A stretch of DNA of 64,000 bases from the NCBI RefSeq assembly GCF_042453785.1, contig NC_091675.1, positions 7,638,501 through 7,702,500 of the forward strand, read 5' to 3'. This document shows positions 12,400 to 24,785 of the stretch, piece after piece. The translations under genes were made by a program, and so were the position numbers. The notes beneath the pieces were generated by a model. The model made no database searches. It was not told the DNA's origin and saw only the letters and a list, made by a program, of their open reading frames with translations. Positions within the stretch are counted from its first letter, which is position 1; each line of letters begins with the position of its first letter. The stretch comes from Malus domestica (Eukaryota > Streptophyta > Magnoliopsida > Rosales > Rosaceae).

Positions 12400-15300
12400 T
12401 TATTTGCCCCGCGACCGGCCTCTCCTGTTGTTTCTGGACAGTCTTCTTCCCTTCTGCTTCTCCACAACAGTGTCAGTCTTGGCTACCGGGCTTGGCTGGG
12501 TCAGCTCCTGTGATAAGTCATCGGGCATGCTATAGCTGTTTTGGGAGCCACTGGCAACAAAATCATTGTCCTTTGTGACATCGATATAAGTTTCAATCAG
12601 TTCGTGGACCTCAACAGTAGCTTCATTCAAATACGCGCCATCGTTTTCCATTGTGCCACCAATATCATTTTCGTTTTTGTTGGTGACCTCGACGGTAGGT
12701 TCATTCAAAAACTCACGGATGTCATCTAAAGTGAGATCTGTAGCAGCGATCTCATGACTTGGGCTGACTGGATTACTTTCCCCGTTGAGCATGGCGTTTT
12801 CTGCTGTATTCAACTGTGCAGACAAACTGAAACAAGGAAAAGCCAATGCAATAAGATTATGCAGATAATGCAGCACCAAAACAATGACGTCAGCGACCGC
12901 TTACCCAGCTACTGAAGAAGGGAAACCATTTGCAGTATAAGCACTTCTTGATGCAGTCACTTCTGTCATCGAGCATGTTGCATCGTGTAATTTTGAATCT
13001 GGAACTGAAAAGTAAATTGAATATAAATACGAACGCCTGATGCACAACCAAATGCCTAGTCAAATATCAACTACTATTTAACAACCGAAGTTCAAAGATT
13101 TATGAATGCCAACTTTCAGACAGGATAAATTATTCAGTACAAAATAGAACTACGTCACCCAAGCAACATACATAGACCTCCATCCAAATAAAACAATGAC
13201 AATCTGGAATTATATTACTTGCTGACACAAAATGGTGAGAATATCATGCATGGCACGTCAAGTAAAATAGTTTTAGGTAATAGCTCATATTATTCCATTG
13301 GAAATGAAGAACACGTGAGTTTAACTTGTCCTCCCATAGTATCAAGTCTTTTGAATAAGTCCTAGCTGAATAAAGTGTTTACATTCTGATTTTAAAGCAC
13401 ATATTTAGCAATGATATACCACCGAACAGTAAATACACAGTTCGCACTAGTTATTTAGCCAGACAAACAAAATTCCTTTGCAGCATATACATATTAATAC
13501 AATACATGTGAATGCCCAAATGGCCAGTGCAACATGAAACATATAACCTGTACAATAACAACACAAATGTGTCTGCTTAGTGCTTATATAACCCAAACAA
13601 CTACAGGGTCGAAAAAGTTCACCTTGTATGGTTCCTCCGACCACTGGATTTTGTTGTTCAGACCCACTTGTGTCCTTATGTCCATCAAAATCACCACCAC
13701 CAGCATCACTGTGATGGATAAGTGGATTTGAATATTATAAGCCAAAACAACTATCGACCTTATCGGGTACAAAAAGGCAAAATAAAAGAGGAGGGGGCCC
13801 GAGGGAAAGATCAAAATCACCAACCCAAACTAGTCACAGTACAGAATGGGAGTTAGGCACAGCTTGGCCCTTGTATCAGACATGCTCAACAATAGTAGTT
13901 ACTGAGTTACTACAAAAATATGTGGACGCTAGAAAATGAAATATCAACTATTACTTACCCATTTTTAAGTTTTATTTAGAACTGCTCCTCAAACACATAA
14001 GCCGTGTTATTTGGAGACAGAGTAGACATTACCCGATAAGTATTGACATGTCTTATCATGTTTTGTTCAGATGACACCCTTAATCAAACTACAAGTTGAC
14101 ATGCATAACCAACAACTTTAGGTTAACTACAAACTGATGTTTAAAGAATCATAAACTTGCTGTTTCAAATGGAACCTGTATTCTAATAACGATTTTTGTA
14201 TGCATTAAATGATTTGTGAAGAAGCTATAAGAATTAGTTGACGGAAGTTTTATTTGGCTAATTAAGCTACAATTGTGTGAAGGAGCTAACCTTGGAGCGG
14301 TCTTGATATATTCAGATGCCTCGAGTCGTTGTCCAGAGCTAAACATCTCCTCTAAGGCATTCTGATTACCTATTCGATAGATAACTTAGTGAGTAAAAGA
14401 TGAATTAGATGGTATAATATACCCATATATATGCAGTAATATGCACAATAAGCATGATCGCTATCCATTGGAGAAAGATAAAGTGAAAATTACAAGAAGC
14501 ATCACCCTTGCCATCCATAGAAGCGGCATCTGAATCCTTCACAAAAAGAAAAGAAAAGGTTATAAAAAGATATCTACTAGCTCAATCTTTATCAGACTTA
14601 AATTGAGCTTAAAGAAAATTAAACAAACCATATGTTAGTAGTCAAATTGCAACAAAATGATATATATGCATAAACAGTTCTGGTGAATTTCTTCAGAACT
14701 GATAATTACCAGAAGTGGCAAATCTTCTTTCTGCAATCCATACTGTGTCTTCTCTGAAACTGAAAGAGCAGAAGATGAGTTCTGCATGTTAGATTTCCAA
14801 TATTTTAATTTCCTTGTACTCTAAAAATTAAAGGGGATGTTATTGGCTCTCCAAAATGGTCACCTTGCACTACTTTTTTGTTCATTTTTCTCTAAACTCA
14901 TTTTGGTTAAAGTGTATTTGGAAATTGTTAAGACAACTTTTTTACTGGTTGACCTAAGAGAATGAGAAACCCTATTGTGTCTTTGCCAAAAAATGAAACA
15001 GAGGTCCCACATGTTAGATTCCTATATGTTAATTTCCTTGTATTCGAAAAGTTACAGGAGAGTGTTATTGGCACTCCAAAATATTCATTTTGCACAACTG
15101 TTCTCCACAATTTTTCTCCTTTCTTGATAATATCAGTTTCATAGAAGTGTTACTAATAATTGTATCAATAAATTTTGAGATTAAAATAATTAAAGAACAT
15201 ATAAGGGAGGAGTGTGAAGACTATTTTGGAAAGCCAATAAGGGCTCCCATAAACTATAGAATGATGCAATTTATTCATCTACTGAGGACAAGATTATTGG

Positions 15301-18300
15301 ACTAAACCAACAAATTTACTTCATGCCAGTAAGAAAAGATACCGTCAGAGCCATTGGACACAGTTATTCCTAAGGACAAGTTCAAATTCAAACCTATGGC
15401 ATATTTACAATTGTGAAGTTTATCTCCCACATCATCTTCTCGTTGGCCACCTGGCAAAGAGCCCAAGACACTTCTTTTTTCTAAAGCAGATGCAGACCAA
15501 TCAATTCTGGTAGAAGGTAGGGACCTCAACAATTCTTCAGTTGCCTTAGATCGCACTCTTCGTATTTCCTCCTGAATATTCCAGGACCCAGTAGCAGGGG
15601 CGTCCCTTTTCAGCTGTGCATTAAAATCAATTAGCACAATCATATCAATAACCAGAGGCATTCCCTAATTTCTGTTTCACTCACTTAAAACACAGATAAC
15701 AGAAAGAAAGAAAGAAAGAAACATGTGAGGTTCAACATCAACGTCCAAGGTTTTACTTATTAAGTTGCATTTTTCTTAATAAATGGCCACTACACATTTA
15801 CGGGTCAGGATCGTTCACATGCAAATCCTATGGCTCCCTATTGTGCAACATGGAACTGTTCAACATTTTCCACCCTACTCAGATTTGGAAATCAAAAGCT
15901 CCTCCAAAAGTCAAAGTGCTTGCGTGGTTAGTGGCTATTGGGAAGGTCAACACCTGTGGTCAAGTTCAAAAGCGAAGGCATTTCATTTGCATTTCTCCTC
16001 AGCGGTGCAGTTTGTTAAATCAGAGGAGAAGAGTGTTAATCATGTTTTTCTCCAATGTTCTCACTCGATACAGCTGTGGTGGAAATTGTTCAAGGAAGTT
16101 AGAGCAAGAGGGTTATTCCAAAGGGATGTTTTGAGCTTCTAAACACCAAGTTTGAGGCTTTAGGAAAAGGGAAGACAGCTAAAGCTTTGTGGAGCTGTTT
16201 GGCGTTGGCAGTTTTTTGGAACATTTGGTTGGAGAGTAATAGAAGATTTTTTAAGGATTATAAGGGAGTGGAAGTAGAGGAACTATGGGGTAGAGTTAGA
16301 TACCGGGCATCAGTTTCAAATGACTTAAGGGATTATTCTCTTTCTTATATAGTGATGGATGTGTTAGCAGCCGTAAAATGAATTTGGTTCAGCTTAGTTA
16401 GTAACTTAGTAGTAAAGTGGTCCTACTTGAAAGGTCTTGGCTAGTTTTTCTAGTTGGCAGATTTCTTATCCACTTGTTGTAATTCCTTCTATTGTTTTAG
16501 TAAAATTCTGTAGTTTCTTAAAAAAATAAATGACAAAAAATTCTGTCATGCTTCAACATGTTCCCAGATGTGAGTGACAATGCCGTCATTGGACCCAACA
16601 AGTTGTCTTGACACGTGGATACCCACTCTACTCCATCTTTCTAGGTTAATGTTTGGCTTGTTTGCCAAAATATTAAATCACTAACTTTTTCAAGGGTTTC
16701 CTGCATTTTACAACTTTACAAACTATCCTTGATTACAAAACAAGTTATTTTAACCTTTTCAATAATGTTCGAGTCTATAATCTAAATCCTACCTGTCACA
16801 AACCCAAAAGCAAAAAAGATATGCCGAGAAAATTTCCAAATGGTACCTTGGATGTAGGCGCAGAATTGCCACCAGTTGAATATGGGGTTTCTTCGTCGAA
16901 ATGTTGCATCCCTATTGATGACGGAGATCTCAGTTCTCCATGCTTAATAGAAGGAGATGCCCATGAAGGACGTGCCCGCATATACACTTTGGCCACATCC
17001 ACTGGTGAACCACCTTCGTCTTCACCACCCTGCACCAACAGAAACAAATTGAAAATGTGAACAAGGTAGTATTCTCCTTTTCTTTCTTAGAAAACATACT
17101 GGTATACTGAAAAGTAGGTACACTGAAAGTACTAAATTGTAATACATCAGACTTTGGTGTCTCAACAAATTGCTAGCATAAGCTCAAGGAGAAGGTATAT
17201 CATATATCTTCAGTGTAGTTTTCTTTCATCAAAAGATTAGAAAGCTTACAATTTCTTATTTGATATAAAATGACAACTTATAGAAGATTTCATCCCAAAG
17301 ACAAAATGCCAGACATGAGGAAGAGACAGAGAGCACATGACACCCATGATATAATACCAGGAGGAAGGAGCACTGATAGCCATGATTTAATACCAGAGGA
17401 AAGAGCACTAACTTGAGGAAACATGAGAGAGCTCAAGGTGTGGGTTCCATGATCCAAAACTGGCTTTGAAGTTGATCCCAATCTCTTCTCACTCAACCAT
17501 TTTTTTGCCTCCATAACAGGAGACTCTACATCTGCAATGCAATTAACACCAAAATTCAAATGTCGAAAATTGGTAAAATTTCTAGACCTGTAACCGTAAC
17601 CACTTTCACTGGCAACTGTTTTGTTAGGTGTCTCACCTGGTCTTGTATTCTCTGCATCTTCAGCATTTGTAAAACCTACAACTCTTGATTTAATAATCTT
17701 TATTAATCTATCACATTCTTCCCTGGTCAAAGGCAACGTTGAAGTCAAATAACTGATTAATAAGGATAAAGAATAATCAGCAGAAAGGTTGCATGATACA
17801 CAACATTTTATGGAAACCTCTCTTGTACACAGATTTCAAACCAAAACAGTACATAAATCATACAAACATTATACTCATGGTAAGGTGCTTAAATTGATGA
17901 CAAGGTCAATCATCAATGACTCAATGCAAGTCCTAAACTTAAAGTGTGAACAAACACAGCTAAGCATAAATCCTTAAGAAAATATTCTAGAAATCAAGGT
18001 TCAATAACCTGAGATTCATTGAAGTAGAATAAGAACTTATAGAGCTCAATGCAGGAAATAAATTAGGATATTCTAAAGACACAAACAAATGTCTAACAAA
18101 CATTACAAGTCTAATATAAGAAGTGGAAGAAGAATGAAGCGAGCAATAACCAAGAAAATCCAAATGTGAAATATAAAAGTATAATCTTTCATCTTGAATA
18201 GCAAGGAGCTGCAGCATTACCTCGAGAAGGTCTCCTTGATAAGCAGTTGTTCAATTACATGCTTGTTGTCGCTCTTCCCTAGTGTTGATGGGGGATCCTT

Positions 18301-19650
18301 CCCAAGGAACTTGATCTCTTCTGATGTCCCATTCCTCTAATTCAACAACAAAAATCAGCATTGCATGTCTAATACAACAAAATGAAACTCCCAAATCTAA
18401 GAAAAAGTGGTTTTAACTACAGGCACTTTGTTACAGTTCAGAGTCCCAGGACAGCCCTGAAATTTATCCCTCTCAAAATTCTTGGTAGGCCCATATCATT
18501 ATCATATCCTTTTCTTACTCAACTAAATCGCTTACCACAATCTTTTCCATAACTTTAATTAACCTATTGGAAGCATCCTTAAAGTTCCGCCTGCACTGCT
18601 ATAAGAAATTACCACAACCACCTTTATATTCTTTATCAGCCCCACAACCCTAAACTTTTGCACCCCGAGTATACAAATTCTAAACCAATTTTCTACAACC
18701 TCTGTTTTGAACCATAATTCATGATCTAGTCTGCTAGAACCCACTACACGAGTGAAAGTACGCTCATGCTTCCTAAATTCGTGCATTTATCAATGGGCAT
18801 GAAATTACTGTTTAAAACATCTAGTACAACTGTACAAGTTCTTTCAAGTGCTGAAAAGAATAGCACAATTATAAGCATAATGATGCCTTCAACACAACAG
18901 AACAATACAACACGTAGAACTATTACCTTATTCAATCCATCATCTTCCTGAGTCGAGATATCTTCATCATCATCATCATCATCAGCCCCATCCTCTGAAA
19001 AAAATAGACAAGAACTCTAGTAAAAGGCCACGAAAACCAACAGTCGAGCATTCTATTTTCTTCATTAAAGCACAAAACTTCCATACACTTCATATATAAA
19101 ATAAACCGAAATCTGCAAAAACTTGGGTAATTCGAAAAAAAAAATTGCCACTGTATTTTAATGATCTCCAAAATTCGAAGCATGTAGCACACAATTGGAG
19201 CGGTAAACAATCTCTAATTTTCTTAGCACCAAAACCTAATACACCTACACATGCCACATTGTAACTATCGGAACTGAGTACACTATCGATTTCAGGCATT
19301 CCTACTCTGAAATTACCAGAACATAGACAAATTAAGCTTCATGCAATCACTGTAAACACATACAAATGCAAAATTAGATTACCTGAAGAGGAAGAAGAAG
19401 ATGAGGAAGAGTCAGGACCAAAGACGGAGGAAATAATCTTCCCGGCACCGCTGGCAATCTTACGAGTAGGCGAGTAGATGAGCCTGGAGAACCAATTAGG
19501 GTTTTCGGGTGGTGCGGGATTGACCAACCTAGGGCGGTCGTAGGGAGTCCTGGCACCGGCGGACCGTCGAGGACGGACAATTTTCCCGCCAGATCGGGAG
19601 ACTAGGGCTCGGCGAGATCTGGAAGTGGTAGCGGTGGCGATGGTGGCCAT
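12400..19650 (-). CDS. KAKU4: KAKU4-like nuclear lamina protein
   Basis: A plant-specific nuclear envelope/lamina component that works with CRWN proteins in shaping the nucleus (known of the family). Twelve exons: 19650-19383, 18994-18927, 18336-18221, 17752-17413, 17029-16847, 15613-15343, 14753-14710, 14536-14494, 14369-14291, 13708-13623, 13004-12905 and 12826-12400; they join in frame to 674 residues (Arabidopsis KAKU4 is about 570). The N-terminus has a basic GKIVRPRR segment, a TPYDRPR motif and [20 protein letters not shown], followed by a serine run and an acidic run. The last residues are basic, [15 protein letters not shown]. The family is recognised mainly by these termini and by its place next to REIL. 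Exon 8 has a second possible donor that would remove four residues. Intron 5 carries a LINE fragment and intron 6 a MITE-like duplication. Confidence 0.75.
14786..15252. repeat. MITE-like inverted repeats and duplicated block in KAKU4 intron 6
   Basis: A block of about 86 bases at 14786-14871 recurs at 15010-15095; both contain TTAATTTCCTTGTA, TGTTATTGGC and TCCAAAAT. The right part, near 15213-15250, reads as the inverse of the same motif (ATTTTGGAAAGCCAATAA). This looks like a short inverted-repeat element with a partial internal duplication. The stretch holds no exon of KAKU4. Confidence 0.55.
15778..16532 (+). mobile_element. 5'-truncated LINE fragment (zf-RVT region) in KAKU4 intron 5
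   Basis: The plus-strand translation, with frame changes, gives the zinc-binding domain found C-terminal to reverse transcriptase in plant L1-type LINEs: [16 protein letters not shown] near the start, [18 protein letters not shown] in the middle and [18 protein letters not shown] further on. The frame shifts near 15990 and 16140, so it is dead. The 3' end at about 16517-16524 is a short A run. AATAAATG occurs at 15778-15785 and 16525-16532 and may be the target duplication. It lies antisense to KAKU4, well away from the splice sites. Confidence 0.75.
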
Positions 19651-21028
19651 GGTCGCTCTCTCATGTGCGTGGAGGCAAAAAGGGAGGGAATGGAAAGTAG
19701 ATAGAAGTCCGTTGTGGAGGTTAAAAATGGGAGTTGGGAGTTTGAGTGCGCTTTTGGCAAAATCTGTCTCTTCAGAAAATTCTATTCGTGGAGGTTTGTC
19801 ACCGTTATTACTATTTTTTATTCGGACCTACTATTTTTTATTCTTTTGGATTTTCAATTTTGAACCCTTTACTTGAGTTAATTGTTGTTGTACTCATATG
19901 TCTCAAATAAATGATTTGTCTTTTTAGCAAGGTGATAGTATTAGTGGATTAGTTAGTTATTATTATTATTTTTTTTTAAAAGGATAATTGGTGGTAAATT
20001 ATAGTTATCAATTCTTTTCGGTCCATTCCTTTCCGGGGATGGGCATTTCAGTTTTTCACTGACCACAAATCTAGCTTCCACACCAGCAGCGAGTTTCGAA
20101 TACAAAACCTCTAGTTTTTAGTTTTTAGTTATTAGAGGAGACTGGTATTTGAATAATAAAAGACGTATCTTTTAGCACCAATACACTACTTTCTATTATT
20201 GTGGTAAAACATCATTTGCATATAATAACAATTGAGGTGGATAGGAAGGAGGATACCTCAATACTTGATATGGCATGTATATGGTCAAGATTTATTAATC
20301 ATAATTGAAGTGGATAAGGAGGTGTACCTGAGTGTTGTTCTTCGATTTTGGAAAGAGATGTGTTTATTAATTAACTCAAATTATAATATGTACTATAAGT
20401 ACTATAGTCTAATATAATATATCAACCATATCAGTCTTTTTTATCTATTTATTAAAATTCAAACTTAAGTGTAAAAAAAAAGTATATTAGTCTAGCACTT
20501 TAACTTTTTTTTATAAAAACAGCCTAACACTTTGACTAAGACCATATTAGTATATGCTTACCTATTTTGTATGTATGAACACTGTATGTTTTTGTGGTGA
20601 GAGTCTATCGTTTTTTTGTGTGATAAAAAAATAAATTAAAAAAGTAACATTTTTTTCACCAATAAAAGGGTGAAAAAATTAAATTAAAAATAAAAGTTAT
20701 ACCAGTGATTCTTAAAGAAAATTACGATTTTGCCTAAAGATTCGCTCCCTGGATCCCGTCCGTTTCGCTCTCTTCTCCTGATCTGTCTCCCGTCCGTTTC
20801 GCTGTCTCCCTCTCTGTCTCTCTCTCCATCCATTCGCATTTGTCGTCCCCTCTCTCTCTCTGAATTTTGGGTTTTGGATTCTCTAGCTTTCTGGGGAAAT
20901 TTATCTTTCCCCCTGAAACACAACGAATCCGCAAAATTCCCAATCGCCTCCACATCTCCATTGACCCCTTCTTCCAACAATTTCAATTCCCGATCAATCT
21001 AGAATATCCTCTTCGATTCGACTCGGGG
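19651..21028. promoter_or_regulatory. Divergent intergenic region between KAKU4 and the 154-residue gene
   Basis: Nearly 1.4 kb lies between two divergently transcribed starts. The part at 20760-20860 is a CT-rich tract (runs of CTCTCT and TCTCTGTC) typical of a plant 5' leader for the plus-strand gene. The centre (19880-20700) is AT-rich with no gene. I see no feature that clearly marks either core promoter. Confidence 0.4.
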
Positions 21029-21493
21029 ATGACGCGGGATGCTTTGCTTCAATCGCCACCGCTAACCCGGCCTCCGCCTCGCGAGAGACGCAGGGTCGGC
21101 GAGGTGGCAGGCGGCGCCGCGGCTGAGTGTGCGGCGGTGTGCTGCTGCTGCCCGTGCAGCGTGATGAATTTGCTGATACTGACTGTGTACAAGGTCCCGA
21201 AAGGGATTTGCATGAAGGCCTTGGCCCACAGGAAGAATAAGCGGCAGTGCTTGGCGGCCCACAGGAAGGCACTGTTGCAGCCCAGGCCCAATGGGCTCGC
21301 CGGCGGCGGGCTTTATAGCGACGACGACGACTTCTTCAGGAAAGCGAGCAGTTACAGCGACGGCGACGGCGACGTCGACGACGGGAAGGGGAGCGAGGAT
21401 GAATCTGAAGCCGCTGAGTTGTTGGAGAAGGAGATATGGGACCGGTTTCACGGTGCCGGATTTTGGAGGAGTGCTTCTCGGATAGATTCGTGA
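21029..21493 (+). CDS. Uncharacterised plant protein with C-terminal EIWDRFHGAGFWRS motif
   Basis: A single-exon gene of 154 residues. Visible parts: a basic, proline-rich N-terminus; a cysteine cluster CCCCPCSVMNLLILTVYKVP at about 38-57 whose tail is hydrophobic; a basic KALAHRKNKRQ stretch; an acidic D/E-rich linker; and a C-terminal LLEKEIWDRFHGAGFWRSAS. I know this combination of a cysteine/hydrophobic block with a closing GFWR motif from a plant-only family of unknown function, and I do not assign a role. The in-frame codons upstream (from 20867) lie in the CT-rich leader and match nothing, so I take the ATG at 21029. GC content is much higher than in the surroundings, as is common for intron-less plant genes. 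Confidence 0.75.
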   Translation: MTRDALLQSPPLTRPPPRERRRVGEVAGGAAAECAAVCCCCPCSVMNLLILTVYKVPKGICMKALAHRKNKRQCLAAHRKALLQPRPNGLAGGGLYSDDDDFFRKASSYSDGDGDVDDGKGSEDESEAAELLEKEIWDRFHGAGFWRSASRIDS

Positions 21494-22566
21494 TGATGAA
21501 TGTCGTCGTTCTTGGGACTCTAATGTCGTTTTCGTGTGGTTATGACATGTTGGTGAGGACTGTTTTGCAAATTGGTCTGTCAGTGATTTGTAATTGTGAA
21601 TTTTTTTTAGATTATTGAAGAATTTTAAAAGAACAATAAATCTAAATTCGGGTATCATTTTGGATTTTGAGTTAAATTGGCATATGATATATGTAGATTA
21701 AGATAATTGGTCGAAAAAGTGTATCTGTTTATTTCATTAAGTCGGGAATGATTCCAACTTGAAATTTATAAACATTTTGTTTCACTTTTTTGAGACGACC
21801 ATTTTATTTTAATGATGGTTGAAAAAGAGTTTGGGTATCTTTCTTGTGAGTGTGACATACAAATCCAGTCATGCTCTAGACATTCCATGATTCAAACGTC
21901 CAAAGTGTTGGAACAATATTCTATAAAATAAGACTGTTTGAGATTGTGCTTAATGTTATACGAAACTCAGGTGCAAGTCAATGTTGTGAGGATCTATCCA
22001 TACATATTTCGTACATTAGAATGAGTTTCCGATACCAAAATGAAACGCCTCCTCCCGCTATCAAGGAGGTAGTAGAAGTGTTCATGTCACTACTACTAGA
22101 TGGTTTGAGGACAGCTTTGCCAATTAAATACAAGTAATGAAAAATGTTTTGGAGTAGGAAAAATCTCAATTCCTCCCTCCAACAGCTACACATGTATTCC
22201 CTTTTTACATTGAAAAAAATATCTCAAGTTCAAATGTTTTATTTCCATCACTAGAAAAATCACGAGAGCAAACATTTAACGCTTTCATGATATTGGGCCT
22301 CAAACACGTGAGCCCAAATATGACTAATGGGCCAAAACTCAGGCCCATGGGGGTTGAATTTGGGATACGCCTTCCCTGAAGCTGAAGCTTGCGCAATCAA
22401 ACACCTGGTGGCTGGTGGACGACACTCTTCTCTTTCATACACCGTTTCAATTTTCACCAACTGCGAGCCGTCGCACGTTTTTCTTTGATCCCATAAAACC
22501 CACCCGCCGCCTCCTTCCTCCTCCGTCGTATCCCAAACCACAGAGAGAGAGAGAGAGAGAGAGAGA
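21494..22566. promoter_or_regulatory. REIL upstream region with GA-repeat leader
   Basis: This holds the 3' end of the 154-residue gene and the REIL promoter. GAGAGA repeats at 22543-22566 run right up to the REIL start codon, so the leader is GA-rich. No separate gene is recognised; the 63- to 112-codon frames here lack any known domain. Confidence 0.45.
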
Positions 22567-24785
22567 ATGTCAGGGCTAACATGCAACTCTTGCAACAAGG
22601 AGTTTCTGGACGACTCAGAGCAGAAGCTCCATTACAAGTCAGAATGGCACCGCTACAATCTCAAGCGCAAGGTCCCCTCTCTTTTTCTTCTCTCCTTACA
22701 GCTTAATTTCTAGGGTTTTGCTTTGCTTTTGATGTTTTTTATTCGATTTATTGCCATTTTGAGATGGGAAATCCGAAGGATAGGAAATTCCCAAATGCTG
22801 GATTGAGGAAACGAATTCCAATCTTCTGGAACAATATAAAGTTCGTGTTTGTTTGTTCGTATCTTTGATTCCAAACAGATGTTTGAAAATTTTGATTGCT
22901 GATTGAATTCTAGACCTGCTGATGTTGTAATATGTTGTTTTATGAGCAGTTAATAGTGTATGTATGCATTTCTGATGAAACTGAGCTGAATATGTATTTA
23001 AATTCACTATTTCCGTTTAGTTATTATCATGTTCATATAGGATGATAGATTCTGCGTAATTAGTCGTTCCTTGGTCTCAATTCTTGCCACTAAGTTTGTA
23101 GCAATATGCTTGTATTTTGAGTTTTTATTGAGTTAAATTTTGATTGATTATGCATTATGTTGTTTTGGTACTACTCAGTTGGCGAAATGTTTTCGCTTGA
23201 TATGTTGTGATGTGTTATTCTTGCTTTGTGGTTTACCGGCCTATTCAATGACGGACATGTTTTGATGAGCTTTAATATGTTATGAAATTTTCTTGAAAAC
23301 AATCAGATAGCTGGGGTTCCTGGAGTGACAGAAGCGTTATTTATAGCGAGACAAGCTGCACTTGCTCAGGAGAAAAACAGTTTGAGTGAAACCCCGATGC
23401 TCTACAGTTGTGGTCTTTGTGGCAAAGGGTATAGAAGTTCTAAGGCTCATGCTGAGCATCTCAAGTCACGAAGTCACATTCTGCGGGCCTCCCAAGGGGC
23501 CAGTGAACAAGAAGAGAAGGCAATAATTAGGCCGCTTCCGCCTCGTGTTGTTAACAAAGCTCCCCCGAAAAGAGAGGCAAATGATGAGGAAACTGAAGAA
23601 AGTGAAGATGAGTGGGTGGAGGTTGATCCTGATGAAGATTTGGCAAAATCTTTGACTGATATGAATGTGGATGAGCATGCATCAGAAGAGGATATGGATG
23701 AAGATGATGACTTTGAGGAGTTGGATCCAACTTGTTGCTTTATGTGTGATCTAGAGCACGATACCCTAGAGAGCTGCATGGTTCACATGCACAAACACCA
23801 TGGATTCTTCATTCCTGATATTGAGTATCTAAAGGATCCAAAAGGCCTCCTTACTTATCTTGGTCTTAAGGTACCGAAACATGTTCTACGTTCCTTTCCT
23901 GGATAAACTTTTTCCTGTTTTGGATTTCTCTTTAGTAATTCGTTGGCTGTTCCTGTCTTACTTTTCAGGTTAAAAGGGATTTCATGTGTCTGTACTGCAA
24001 TGATAGGCGCCATCCTTTCAACAGTTTGGAAGCGGTTAGGAAGCATATGGTGGCCAAAAGCCACTGCAAGGTACATTATGGCGATGACGACGATGAAGAA
24101 GAAGCTGAGTTGGAAGAGTTCTATGATTACAGCAGCAGGTTTTGTCCTTCCCATACGTTGCGTTTATTTAATTCTGTTTATGGCTATTTGGTCACGTTAA
24201 TGTGTTCTAGGTATTACTTTGCTTCTATACATGTTGGAATATCTTAGCTGAACTGCTCTTCTCTCGGTTTTCAGTTATGTGGATGAGGCTGGCAAACAAC
24301 TGGTTGTATCCGGTGATATGGCCAACAGTGTAGAACTTGGGAGTGGTGGCTCTGAGCTCATCATTACTAGAAGATCCGATGATGGTATATCATCCAAAAC
24401 ACTTGGTTCCCGGGAGTACTTGCGCTATTATCGCCAAAAACTGCGCCCATCACCTGCGAATGGTGCCGCTATTACAGCTGCATTAGCCTCAAGGTTTGTG
24501 GGTCTTGTCTGTAGTTTTTAAAAAAGAATTTGGATTGAGTCGATTGATGCTTCCCCTGTATTCAGCATAAACAATATACAAAGAAAACAAATCATTTGAC
24601 AGCAGAATTGTTTTCTTATTTTCAGGTACAGGAGCATGGGGTTGGCAACAGTGCAGTCAAAAGAACGAATGGTCAGGATGAAGGTACTGAAGGAAATGAG
24701 GAGATCGGGAGTGGAGGCAATGCGCAGTAAGATGGGAATGAAAAGCAATGTCATCCGGAACCTACCCAAGAACTGCACATATTAG
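22567..24785 (+). CDS. REIL: REI1-like zinc finger protein, cytoplasmic 60S maturation factor
   Basis: REI1/REIL proteins act in the last cytoplasmic steps of 60S ribosomal subunit maturation, helping recycle shuttling export factors; plant REIL genes are needed for growth in the cold (family knowledge). Five exons: 22567-22671, 23307-23870, 23969-24138, 24275-24493 and 24626-24785, giving 405 residues (Arabidopsis REIL1 is about 404). Four C2H2-type fingers are visible: LTCNSCNKEF at residues 4-13, YSCGLCGKGYRSSKAH, CCFMCDLEHDTLESCMVHMH and FMCLYCNDRRHPFNSLEAVR. A long acidic linker separates fingers two and three. The C-terminus is basic (KMGMKSNVIRNLPKNCTY). The exon 1 donor is AAG|GTCCCC, a weak site, but the splice gives the expected YNLKRKIAGVPG junction. 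Confidence 0.95.

Noticed and set aside
12541-12729. Small plus-strand frame
   Set aside because: It is the antisense shadow of KAKU4 exon 12.
20867-21028. Upstream in-frame extension of the 154-residue gene
   Set aside because: It lies in CT-rich leader-like DNA and does not resemble the family; the ATG at 21029 gives a typical length.
21062-21658. 198-codon minus-strand frame
   Set aside because: It is the antisense shadow of the high-GC 154-residue gene.
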